Below are positions 1 through 6,219 of a stretch of DNA of 7,672 nucleotides, one piece after another. The DNA lies in contig JAUPTP010000092.1 in NCBI GenBank assembly GCA_030918015.1, positions 1-7,672 on the forward strand, written 5' to 3'. This stretch comes from Pseudomonadota bacterium. GTDB lineage: Bacteria; Pseudomonadota; Gammaproteobacteria; Burkholderiales; Burkholderiaceae_C. The translations under genes were made by a program, and so were the position numbers. Within the stretch, counting starts at the first letter, position 1, and every line of letters starts with the position of its first letter. The notes below the pieces were generated by a model. The model was not told the origin of the DNA, searched no databases, and saw nothing but the letters and a program-made list of their open reading frames with translations.

Positions 1-712
1 CGCACTGCGCCGCCACCTCGTCGATCACCTCGAACAGGTAGGGGTAGTTCAGCTCGCCCCGGTCCGGCTCGTGGCGCATCGGCACGCCGGCGAGCTGGAA
101 GTGGCCGACGCGGCCGGTGGGCAGCCACTGGCGGATCTTCATGGCCAGGTCGCCCTCGACGATCTGCGCGTGGTAGAGATCGAACTGCACCTTCAGGTTG
201 GGCGCGCCGATGGCCTGGGCGATGCGGTGCGCCTCGTCCTGGCGGTTCAGGAAGTAGCCGGGCATGTCGCGCGGGTTGATCGGCTCGATCAGCACGTCGC
301 GGCCGTCGGCGCGTGCCTGCTCGGCCGCCCAGGCGAGGTTGCTTTCGTAGATGGCCTGCAGCGCGGCGCGCTCGACGCCGGCCGGCGCCAGACCGGCCAT
401 GACATGGATGCGCGGGCAGCCGAGCACCGCAGCGTATTCCAGCGCCTGCGCGAAGGCACGGCGGAACTCGTCCTCGCGCCCCGGCAGGCAGGCCAGCCCG
501 CGCTCGCCGCCGTCCCAGTCGCCCGGCGGCGCGTTGAACAGCACCTGCTGCAGGTCATGGGCCTGCAGCCGCGCGGCGATCTCGGCGGCCGGGAAGGCGT
601 AGGGGAACAGGTACTCGACGCCGCGGAAGCCGTCGGCGGCTGCCGCGGCAAAGCGGTCGAGGAAGGCATGCTCGTTGTAGAGCATGGACAGGTTGGCGGC
701 GAAGCGGGGCAT
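1..712 (-). CDS. otnI: 2-oxo-tetronate isomerase OtnI (Hyi family), 3' end cut by window
   Basis: TIM-barrel sugar isomerase of the hydroxypyruvate isomerase (Hyi/OtnI) family, a soluble cytoplasmic enzyme. In this context it should convert 2-oxo-tetronate to 3-oxo-tetronate (EC 5.3.1.35). The frame starts [20 protein letters not shown], a typical Hyi N-terminus, and stays open for 237 codons to the left edge. Family members are about 258 residues, so roughly 20 are missing. Visible motifs are [14 protein letters not shown] (59-72), LIEPIN with E143, QFDLYH with D178, H204, and the stretch from AGVP to GELNY (208-223). E143 matches a catalytic glutamate of E. coli Hyi; the second one (about 240, in a GCEY motif) would lie outside the window. 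It is last in the visible operon, 49 bp after otnC. No clear Shine-Dalgarno precedes the ATG, so the start rests on family similarity. Plain hydroxypyruvate isomerase activity is the alternative, but otnK, otnC and ltnD nearby favour OtnI. Confidence 0.9.
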   Translation of the reverse strand, partial: MPRFAANLSMLYNEHAFLDRFAAAAADGFRGVEYLFPYAFPAAEIAARLQAHDLQQVLFNAPPGDWDGGERGLACLPGREDEFRRAFAQALEYAAVLGCPRIHVMAGLAPAGVERAALQAIYESNLAWAAEQARADGRDVLIEPINPRDMPGYFLNRQDEAHRIAQAIGAPNLKVQFDLYHAQIVEGDLAMKIRQWLPTGRVGHFQLAGVPMRHEPDRGELNYPYLFEVIDEVAAQC

Positions 713-761
713 GGGAGGATGTTTCCGTAGGAAGTTCAGGCGAGTGTGGGCGATGCGAGGC

Positions 762-1466
762 TCACCACGAGGCGCCGAAGGTCTGGTGCAGCACGTCGAT
801 GCGTGCGGCGTCGAGCGGCGCGGGGCGCGCGCCGGTCAGCAGCCACAGGCGGGCGGTCTCCTCCAGCTCTTCCAGCACGGCCATGGCCGCGGCCGGGCTG
901 TCATGCCAGACGTTCGGGCCCAGCCGCGCCAGCATGACCGCCTGCAGCATGCGTCCGGCCTCGGCGTGCCGCGCGATGGCCTGCGCCACCGCCTCGGCCG
1001 CCTCGGGCGCACCGGGGCGCTGGTAGGCGATGTGCGGCACGCGCCCGACCTTCATGACGAAGTAGGGCGTGATCGGCGGCAGCAGCTCGGCATCTTCGGC
1101 CAGGGCGCCGCCGGTGGCATCGGCCAGCAGCGAGCATGCCACCAGGTGGGTGCTGTGCGTGTGGATGACGCAGCGCGCCGGCCGCCCGGCCGCCTCGGTG
1201 GCGGCATAGATGCGGCGGTGCAGCTGTATGGTCTTGCTGCCGCGGTCGCCGGCGATCTGGCGGCCCTCCAGGTCGAGCCGCGCCAGCCGCTCAGGCACCA
1301 GGGTGCCCAGGCAGGCGTCGGTCGGCGTGATGAGGAAGCCGTCAGTCAGCCGCACGCTGATGTTGCCGGCCGTGGCGTGCACGTAGCCGCGCTCGAACAG
1401 CGAGCGGCCGACGCGGCAGATCTCGGCGCGCGCCAGGTCTTCGGTCAGGAAGTCGGGAGAGCTCAT
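762..1466 (-). CDS. otnC: 3-oxo-tetronate 4-phosphate decarboxylase OtnC (class II aldolase fold)
   Basis: A 234-residue class II aldolase/adducin-fold protein. Beside otnK and otnI its expected reaction is decarboxylation of 3-oxo-tetronate 4-phosphate to dihydroxyacetone phosphate and CO2 (EC 4.1.1.104) in the cytoplasm. Visible are the phosphate-loop-like ATAGNIS (31-37), TPTD (47-50), SKT near 77-79, the metal motif IHTHSTH with H102 and H104, [12 protein letters not shown] (130-141) and [13 protein letters not shown] (198-210). Two positions are odd. The catalytic glutamate of classical class II aldolases (Glu73 of FucA, in an S-x-E context) is T79. The third metal histidine (His155 of FucA, in a HGP context) is L182, giving RLGPNVW. 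The rest of the protein looks intact, so this may be a subfamily trait rather than decay. The start at 1466 is backed by an AGGAC site 9 nt upstream. It follows otnK by 35 bp. The fold is sure; the exact activity rests on context. Confidence 0.88.
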   Translation of the reverse strand: MSSPDFLTEDLARAEICRVGRSLFERGYVHATAGNISVRLTDGFLITPTDACLGTLVPERLARLDLEGRQIAGDRGSKTIQLHRRIYAATEAAGRPARCVIHTHSTHLVACSLLADATGGALAEDAELLPPITPYFVMKVGRVPHIAYQRPGAPEAAEAVAQAIARHAEAGRMLQAVMLARLGPNVWHDSPAAAMAVLEELEETARLWLLTGARPAPLDAARIDVLHQTFGASW

Positions 1467-1475
1467 CGCGGGGTC

Positions 1476-1480
1476 GTCCT
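1476..1480 (-). promoter_or_regulatory. Ribosome binding site of otnC
   Basis: AGGAC on the minus strand, 9 nt before the ATG at 1466. It supports this start for otnC. Confidence 0.55.
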
Positions 1481-1501
1481 GTGGATGCGGGTGCGGCGGG
1501 C

Positions 1502-2794
1502 TCAGGCGGCCTGATCAAGCCGCGCGAACGCCTTGGTGAAGAAGTCGGGCGTGCCGAAGTTGCCCGACTTCAGCGTCAGGTGCAGCCCGGCCGGCGCGAT
1601 CGGCGAGACGGCGTGGCACCAAGGCACGCCGGGGTCGATCTGCGCGCCGATGCGCAGCTGCGCGATCTCGAGCGCCTGCACGCAGGCCCCCGAAGTCTCG
1701 CCGCCGGCCACGACGAGGCGGCCGACGCCGTGCTCGGCCACCAGGCCACGAGCCACCGCCGCGAGGGTGCGCTCGACCATCGCGCCGGCCTCCTCCACGC
1801 CCAGACGGGCCTGGATGGCGCGCACGGCCTCGGGCTCGGCGGTCGAGTAGACCAGCACCGGGCCGTTATTCAGACGCGGCGCGGCCCAGGCCAGCGCCTC
1901 GGCGGCGACGTCCTCGCCCGCAGCCATGCGCAGCGGATCGAGCGCCAGCGCCTGACCGCCGCGCGCCACGAAATCCGCCACCTGGCCGTTGGTCGCCACC
2001 GAGCAGCTGCCCGAGACGATCGCGCAGCGCCCCTGCGCCGCCGGCAGTGCGGCAGCCTGGTTCGACGGGCTCAGGCCGAAATTGCCCGGCAGGCCGATCG
2101 CCACGCCCGAGCCGGCCGTCAGCAGCGGCAGCTCGGCCAGGGCCGGCGCCATGCGCAGCAGATCGTCGTTGCTGACCGCATCGACGATGGCGATGCCCAC
2201 GTCCTCGGCGCGCAGCGCCTGGATGCGCGCGCGCACCGCGTCCGCACCGGCCGCCACGGCGACGTGGTCGATCAGGCCGACGCGCCGGCGCGTCTGCGCC
2301 TGCAGCACGCGCACCAGGTTCGGGTCGGTCATCGGCGTGAGCGGATGGTTCTGCATGCCGCTCTCGCTCAGCAGCACGTCGCCGGCGAACAGGTAGCCCT
2401 TGAAGACGGTGCGCTTGTTGTCCGGGAAAGCCGGCGTGGCGATGGTGAAGTCGGTGCCCAGCGCGTCCATCAGCGCCTCGGTGACCGGGCCGATGTTGCC
2501 GGCCGGTGTCGAGTCGAAGGTCGAGCAGTACTTGAAGTAGATCTGCTTGGCCCCTTGCGCCTGCAGCCAGCGCAGCGCCTCCAGGCTCTGCGCCACCGCG
2601 TCGGCAGCGGGAACGGTGCGCGACTTCAGCGCCACCACCACCGCGTCGGCGTCGGTGTCGAGCGGGCCCTCAGGCACGCCGATGGTCTGCACCACGCGCA
2701 TGCCGGCGCGCACCAGGTTGTTGGCCAGGTCGGTCGCGCCGGTGAAGTCGTCGGCGATGCAGCCCAGCCGAATCGAAGCCGGTGCGGCGCTCAT
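1502..2794 (-). CDS. otnK: 3-oxo-tetronate kinase OtnK (DUF1537 / four-carbon acid sugar kinase)
   Basis: A 430-residue ATP-dependent kinase of the DUF1537 family, full length for the family (about 420). It is expected to phosphorylate 3-oxo-tetronate at C4 (EC 2.7.1.217), making the substrate for OtnC. The N-terminal substrate domain shows ADDFTGATD (14-22) and KYCSTFDST (88-96), followed by AGNIGPV. The C-terminal nucleotide domain shows SGSCS (261-265), VAGGETSGA (362-370) and LKSGNFGTPDFF (408-419), all characteristic of the family. The ATG at 2792-2794 overlaps the ltnD stop in an ATGA arrangement, which suggests translational coupling. A GGAAGG site lies 9 nt upstream, inside ltnD. DUF1537 kinases also act on related acids such as 3-oxo-isoapionate or D-threonate; pairing with ltnD, otnC and otnI makes OtnK the best reading. 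No lesions seen. Confidence 0.95.
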   Translation of the reverse strand: MSAAPASIRLGCIADDFTGATDLANNLVRAGMRVVQTIGVPEGPLDTDADAVVVALKSRTVPAADAVAQSLEALRWLQAQGAKQIYFKYCSTFDSTPAGNIGPVTEALMDALGTDFTIATPAFPDNKRTVFKGYLFAGDVLLSESGMQNHPLTPMTDPNLVRVLQAQTRRRVGLIDHVAVAAGADAVRARIQALRAEDVGIAIVDAVSNDDLLRMAPALAELPLLTAGSGVAIGLPGNFGLSPSNQAAALPAAQGRCAIVSGSCSVATNGQVADFVARGGQALALDPLRMAAGEDVAAEALAWAAPRLNNGPVLVYSTAEPEAVRAIQARLGVEEAGAMVERTLAAVARGLVAEHGVGRLVVAGGETSGACVQALEIAQLRIGAQIDPGVPWCHAVSPIAPAGLHLTLKSGNFGTPDFFTKAFARLDQAA

Positions 2795-3699
2795 GCCGCA
2801 CCGCCTTCCGGCGCGCCCGGCAGCGTGATGCCGGGGAAGATCTTGATGACGGCCGAGTCGTCCTCGCGGGCGAAGCCGGCAGTCGAGGCCTGCATGAACA
2901 TCTGGTGCGCGGTGGCCGCCAGCGGCAGCGGGAACTTGCTGGCGCGCGCCGTGTCGAGCACCAGCCCCAGGTCCTTGACGAAGATGTCGACGGCCGACAG
3001 CGGCGTGTAGTCGCCGGCGATGACGTGGGCCATGCGGTTCTCGAACATCCAGCTGTTGCCGGCGCTGTGGGTGATGACCTCATAGAGTGCGGCGGCGTCG
3101 ACGCCCTCGCGCAGGCCCAGCGCCATCGCCTCGGCGGCCACGGCGATGTGCACGCCGGCCAGCAGCTGGTTGATGATCTTGACCTTGCTGCCCGCGCCGG
3201 CCTGCTCGCCCAGGCGGTAGACCTTGCCGGCCATGCCGTCGAGCACCGCGCCGGCGGCCTCGTAGGCGGCCGGGCGCGCCGAGCTCATCACCGTCATCTG
3301 GCCGGAGGCAGCCTTGGCCGCGCCGCCCGAGATGGGCGCGTCGATGTAGTGCAGGCCCAGCGCTTCCAGGCGGCCCTCGAGCGCGATCGACCAGTTCGGA
3401 TCGACGGTCGAGCACATCACGAAGACACTGCCCGCCTTCATGGCGGCGGCGGCGCCGTGCTCGCCGAACAGCACGGCTTCCGTCTGCGCGGCGTTGACGA
3501 CCACCGAGATGACGACGTCGCTGCGCTCGGCCACGGCGGCCGGATGCGCGCAGGCGGTGCCGCCGCCGGCGGCGAAGGCTTCGGCCGCGCCGGGGCGCAC
3601 GTCGCACACCGACACCGCGAAGCCGCGGTCACGCAGAGTCTTGGCGATGCCGGCGCCCATCGCGCCCAGGCCGATCACGCCCACGGTCTTTTGTGTCAT
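2791..3699 (-). CDS. ltnD: L-threonate 2-dehydrogenase LtnD (beta-hydroxyacid dehydrogenase family)
   Basis: A 302-residue 3-hydroxyisobutyrate-dehydrogenase-like oxidoreductase. Expected reaction: L-threonate plus NAD+ to 2-oxo-tetronate (EC 1.1.1.411), the committing step. The N-terminal Rossmann domain shows VIGLGAMG (8-15) and Asp33 after the second strand, which favours NAD over NADP. The substrate-binding motif DAPISGG is at 120-126. The catalytic lysine is K174 in GSKVKIINQ, in the family's G-x-x-x-K-x-x-N/Q pattern. An all-helical C-terminal domain holds NSWMFENR (215-222) and KDLG (242-245). Its stop overlaps the otnK start by 4 bp. It sits 94 bp after the permease gene, with a hairpin in that gap. 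No strong Shine-Dalgarno is visible, but the start gives an exact family N-terminus. Relatives such as tartronate semialdehyde reductase share the fold; the otnK-otnC-otnI neighbours decide for LtnD. Confidence 0.93.
   Translation of the reverse strand: MTQKTVGVIGLGAMGAGIAKTLRDRGFAVSVCDVRPGAAEAFAAGGGTACAHPAAVAERSDVVISVVVNAAQTEAVLFGEHGAAAAMKAGSVFVMCSTVDPNWSIALEGRLEALGLHYIDAPISGGAAKAASGQMTVMSSARPAAYEAAGAVLDGMAGKVYRLGEQAGAGSKVKIINQLLAGVHIAVAAEAMALGLREGVDAAALYEVITHSAGNSWMFENRMAHVIAGDYTPLSAVDIFVKDLGLVLDTARASKFPLPLAATAHQMFMQASTAGFAREDDSAVIKIFPGITLPGAPEGGAA
2804..2809 (-). promoter_or_regulatory. Ribosome binding site of otnK inside the ltnD 3' end
   Basis: GGAAGG on the minus strand, 9 nt before the otnK ATG. 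With the ATGA overlap at 2791-2794 it points to coupled translation of dehydrogenase and kinase. Confidence 0.5.
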
Positions 3700-3740
3700 G
3701 GCAGGAATCCGTTTCAGCAGAGGTACAGAAGAAATGCCGA

Positions 3741-3760
3741 CGCCCCGCGCAGGCGGGGCG
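3741..3760 (-). terminator. GC-rich hairpin between permease and ltnD (attenuator or partial terminator)
   Basis: An 8-bp perfect stem (CGCCCCGC / GCGGGGCG) closes a 4-nt loop. On the minus strand a T-rich stretch (ATTTCTTCT) begins about 5 nt after the stem. This looks like an intrinsic terminator with a displaced, imperfect U tract. Because the downstream genes belong to the same pathway, partial termination or mRNA-end protection, which would shift the permease-to-enzyme ratio, is likelier than a full stop. The function is inferred. Confidence 0.45.
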
Positions 3761-3793
3761 GGGCGACAGGACAGGGTCAGGTGCCGTGCGGCA

Positions 3794-5158
3794 TCAGGCG
3801 ACCAGCGCCCACAGCAGCCAGGTCAGGCCGAAGCCGGCCAGGCCGAGCACGGTGGTCAGCACCGTCCAGCTGCGCAGGCCGTCGCCCACGCTCAGGCCGA
3901 GGTAGCGCGTCACGATCCAGAAGCCCGAATCGTTCACATGCGACAGCCCCAGGCCGCCGAAGCCGATGGCCACGCACAGCAGCGCGACCTGCACGGCCGA
4001 GTAGCCGCCGCCGTTGATGGCGTCCGCCAGCAGGCCGCAGGTGGTCAGGATCGCCACCGTGGCCGAGCCCTGCGCGGCCCGCAGCGCCAGCGAAATCACG
4101 AAGGCCAGCAGGATCAGCGGCAGGCTGGTGGCGGTCAGCGCGCCCGACAGCGCCGTGCCGATGCCGCTGGCGGTCAGCACCTTGGCGAACACACCGCCTG
4201 CGCCGGTCACCAGGATCACGGTGGCTGCCGGCGGCAGCGCCGACTCCATCACGTTGTTGGTCTGCTCGCGGCTCCAGCCCTGGCTGCGTCCGATCAGGAC
4301 CATCGCCATGCCCACGGCCACCATCAGCGCGAACAGCGGCGCACCGATGAAGCCGAGCAGGTTGCGCAGCGCATCGCCCTTGGGCAGCAGGGTGGCGCCG
4401 GTCGTGCCGACCATGATCAGCGCCAGCGGCACCAGGATCAGCGCCAGCACCACACCCAGGCTGGGGGCGTTCTTGCGGGAGGCTTCATGTCCGCCCTCGG
4501 TGCCGAACTGCTTGAACTGCTCGGCCGTGGTGGCCAGCATCGGGTACTCGCGCTGGTTGAGGCGGCGCGACATCCACTGCGCCAGCGGTGCCAGCGGCAG
4601 GCACAGCGCCAGGCCCAGCAGCGTGATCCAGCCGACATCCGCCTTCAGGATCGCCGCACCGCCCACGATGCCCGGATGCGGCGGCACCACCACGTGCACC
4701 GCCAGCATGATGCCCGCCACCGGCAGGCCGAACTTGATCGGATTGACCCCGGCGGCCTTGCAGAAGCCGTAGACGATCGGTACCAGGATGATGAAGCCGA
4801 CGTCGAAGAAGACGGGCACGGCCAGCACGAGGGCCGCAGCGGTCAGGGCGGCTGGCACGCGGGTGGGGCCGAGCAAGGCGGTGAAGCGCTGAGCCAGATG
4901 GGCGGCTCCGCCACTCACTTCGATCAGCCTGCCGAGCATCGATCCCAGCGCCACCAGGATCGCGACCGAGCCGAGCGTGCCGCCCATGCCCGCCACCAGG
5001 GTGCTGATGATGTCGCCGATGGGCATGGCGGTGGCCAGCGCCACCAGCAGGCTCACCAGCATCATCGCCACGAAGGCATGCATCTGCCATCGGATGATCA
5101 GCAGAAGCAGCAGTGCAATGCTGCCCGCGCCGATGGCGAGCAGGACGGGGGTTGTCAT
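3794..5158 (-). CDS. GntP-family sugar-acid permease (probable L-threonate importer)
   Basis: A 454-residue integral inner-membrane protein of the gluconate:H+ symporter (GntP) family, normal length for the family. Nearly the whole chain is hydrophobic, with an N-terminal segment at about 4-22 and many more to the C-terminus, and one more polar loop at about 196-232. Family-typical stretches are PVFFDVGFIILVPI (115-128), HVVVPPHPG (155-163), RAAQGSATVA (360-369) and GLSHVNDSGFW (404-414). It is the first gene of the operon, preceded by the best ribosome binding site in the window, and its neighbours make and break down 2-oxo-tetronate. By context it should import L-threonate or a related acid such as D-erythronate. 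Family members also carry gluconate, so the substrate is inferred. The family call is firm. Confidence 0.92.
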   Translation of the reverse strand: MTTPVLLAIGAGSIALLLLLIIRWQMHAFVAMMLVSLLVALATAMPIGDIISTLVAGMGGTLGSVAILVALGSMLGRLIEVSGGAAHLAQRFTALLGPTRVPAALTAAALVLAVPVFFDVGFIILVPIVYGFCKAAGVNPIKFGLPVAGIMLAVHVVVPPHPGIVGGAAILKADVGWITLLGLALCLPLAPLAQWMSRRLNQREYPMLATTAEQFKQFGTEGGHEASRKNAPSLGVVLALILVPLALIMVGTTGATLLPKGDALRNLLGFIGAPLFALMVAVGMAMVLIGRSQGWSREQTNNVMESALPPAATVILVTGAGGVFAKVLTASGIGTALSGALTATSLPLILLAFVISLALRAAQGSATVAILTTCGLLADAINGGGYSAVQVALLCVAIGFGGLGLSHVNDSGFWIVTRYLGLSVGDGLRSWTVLTTVLGLAGFGLTWLLWALVA

Positions 5159-5165
5159 GGACAGT

Positions 5166-5171
5166 CTCCTC
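5166..5171 (-). promoter_or_regulatory. Ribosome binding site of the permease gene
   Basis: GAGGAG on the minus strand, 7 nt before the ATG at 5158. A strong Shine-Dalgarno that fixes the permease start and fits the first gene of an operon. Confidence 0.75.
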
Positions 5172-5222
5172 GGGGGATGCCGGCGCGGTCGATGGGCTTC
5201 GACGGGCGCCCTGATTGATCAT

Positions 5223-5243
5223 CTAGTATGGTTATCATACAAG
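5223..5243. promoter_or_regulatory. Candidate operator of the FCD regulator, upstream of the operon
   Basis: The core GTATGGTTATCATAC (5226-5240) has perfect 5-bp arms (GTATG/CATAC) and one more matching pair inside. Two of the next three flanking pairs also match. It is AT-rich in otherwise very GC-rich DNA. FadR-subfamily GntR regulators typically bind short palindromes with GT...AC half-sites, so this is the best candidate site for the adjacent regulator. It lies 65 bp or more before the permease ATG and overlaps the candidate -10, as expected for a repressor site. Binding is inferred. Confidence 0.55.
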
Positions 5244-5259
5244 TTACACGCGATTTCAC
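5231..5259 (-). promoter_or_regulatory. Weak candidate promoter of the threonate operon
   Basis: On the minus strand GTGAAA (5259-5254) and GATAAC (5236-5231) stand 17 nt apart, each matching 4 of 6 bases of the sigma-70 consensus. A better -10 match, TATGAT (5239-5234), would be only 14 nt from that -35. Either way the -10 falls inside the palindrome at 5226-5240. The match is weak; placement upstream of the first gene is the main support. Confidence 0.35.
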
Positions 5260-5264
5260 GGTCG

Positions 5265-5276
5265 CGGGTTAACCCG
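5265..5276. promoter_or_regulatory. Perfect 12-bp palindrome upstream of the operon
   Basis: CGGGTTAACCCG is a perfect inverted repeat. A second perfect 8-bp palindrome, ACCCGGGT (5272-5279), overlaps its right side. It lies just upstream of the candidate -35, so it could be a second operator or an activator site. No known binding motif is recognised with certainty. Confidence 0.4.
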
Positions 5277-5294
5277 GGTCACCCCCTCAAAGGC

Positions 5295-5313
5295 CGGCCG
5301 ATCTTTTCGGCCG
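5295..5313 (-). terminator. Possible terminator after the FCD regulator gene
   Basis: A 7-bp perfect stem (CGGCCGA / TCGGCCG) with a 5-nt loop starts 8 nt after the regulator stop codon. On the minus strand it is followed by GCCTTTG, so the U tract is short. It would partly separate the regulator transcript from the operon promoter just downstream. Confidence 0.45.
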
Positions 5314-5320
5314 AGCCAGA

Positions 5321-6103
5321 TCACGCGGCGGGCAGGTCGTCGGGCGCGATCAGCTCCCGCGCCAGCTGTTCACCCTGTTGCCGCCAGAAGGTTGCATCAG
5401 CCTGTTCGATGCGCCGGGCCGCGTTGACCATGTGCCGGGCTGCGGCCTGGCGGGCGCCCTCGCCATCGCCTGCAGCGATGGCGGCCACGATGCGCTCGTG
5501 TTCCTCGTTGACGGCCCGCGCGAAATCATGACGGCGGGCCTCGTTGGCGCGCGTGACACGCGTGGCGCCGCGCAGCAACTGGGACAGGTAGTCCAGGGTA
5601 CGGATCAGGAACGGATTGCCCGCTGCCTCGGCGATCGCGCGGTGGAAGCGCACATCCTCGTCGGCGCCGTCCCGGCCGGCGGCCACGGCGTCGTCGATGG
5701 CCTGGCGGGCCGCGTGAATCGCGGTGAGTCGAGTCTCGTCGCGCCGCAGCGCGGCCAGTTCGGCGACTTCGGCTTCCAGTGCGCGGCGCACTTCCACGAT
5801 CTGCAGCACCACATCTCGCGAGGCCGTGCCGGTCAACGCCAGGTCCAGCGGCTGCAGGCCCAGTCGTTTCACGAACACGCCTGAGCCTTGCCGGGCCTCG
5901 ACCAGACCGAGGGATTTCAGTCGCGAGATGGCCTCGCGAACCACGGTCCGGCTGACCTCGAACTGGTTCACCAAGCTGGCCTCGGAGGGCAGTTTCCTTC
6001 CTTCTTCAAGCTCCCCTGCGCGTATTTTCTGCTCCAGCGTGCCGGCGACCTGTTCGGCCAGATTGGCGCCGGGACGGATGGCGGAGAAGGTGGGCTCGGT
6101 CAC
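5321..6103 (-). CDS. GntR-family transcriptional regulator, FadR/FCD subfamily
   Basis: A cytoplasmic DNA-binding regulator with an N-terminal winged helix-turn-helix and a C-terminal FCD effector domain. Numbered from a GTG start at 6103 (260 residues), the wHTH runs from about 13 to 78, with KLPSEASLVNQFEVSRTVV (37-55) and the wing EARQGSGVFV (69-78). The FCD domain (about 100-235) shows the metal-ligand pattern D150 x x F H154, H202 in EEHERIV, and H224 in ARHM. It is therefore likely to bind a metal and a carboxylic-acid ligand. Position directly upstream of the threonate operon, in the same orientation, suggests it is the local repressor, with threonate or an oxo-tetronate as effector; that is inferred. 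The start is uncertain: a GTG at 6130 would add 9 residues, and neither start has a clear Shine-Dalgarno. No in-frame ATG precedes the conserved region. Confidence 0.9.
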   Translation of the reverse strand: MTEPTFSAIRPGANLAEQVAGTLEQKIRAGELEEGRKLPSEASLVNQFEVSRTVVREAISRLKSLGLVEARQGSGVFVKRLGLQPLDLALTGTASRDVVLQIVEVRRALEAEVAELAALRRDETRLTAIHAARQAIDDAVAAGRDGADEDVRFHRAIAEAAGNPFLIRTLDYLSQLLRGATRVTRANEARRHDFARAVNEEHERIVAAIAAGDGEGARQAAARHMVNAARRIEQADATFWRQQGEQLARELIAPDDLPAA

Positions 6104-6142
6104 GGCGAGTCGGGGTGCGCAAGGCAGCACAAGTGGCGGATC

Positions 6143-6219
6143 GGTGCGACTGTAGCGGATGGCGTCGCGGGCCGCCGCCCGGGTGCGACGGCGCGAGCGC
6201 CTATTTCCCAGGTCGCACC
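6143..6219. repeat. Three copies of GGTGCGAC (two direct, one inverted) between transporter and regulator
   Basis: The octamer GGTGCGAC occurs at 6143-6150 and 6182-6189, and inverted (GTCGCACC) at 6212-6219. The last two copies could form an 8-bp stem around the transporter stop codon, with a smaller GGCGC/GCGCC hairpin (6190-6201) inside. There is no U tract. It may be a weak transcript end for the transporter or a regulator site, or chance in GC-rich DNA. The gap from the regulator start to the transporter stop (6104-6200) holds nothing else recognisable. Confidence 0.35.

Noticed and set aside
289..669. 126-codon minus-strand frame near the left end
   Set aside because: It is out of frame with otnI on the same strand. 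The true frame starts at 712 and runs to the window edge with Hyi-family motifs.
71..730. 219-codon open frame on the plus strand
   Set aside because: It is antisense to otnI, whose motifs and catalytic E143 and D178 are intact.
684..1514. 276-codon open frame on the plus strand
   Set aside because: It is antisense to otnC and has no recognisable domain.
1481..3010. 509-codon open frame on the plus strand
   Set aside because: It lies opposite otnK and the end of ltnD, both of which have clear family motifs. Composition is low-complexity Arg/Ala/His/Gly, so it is a shadow frame.
3440..5218. 592-codon open frame on the plus strand
   Set aside because: It is antisense to the permease and to part of ltnD. 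The translation is rich in Arg, Gln, His, Ala and Gly without domain-like pattern, as expected for the opposite strand of GC-rich genes.
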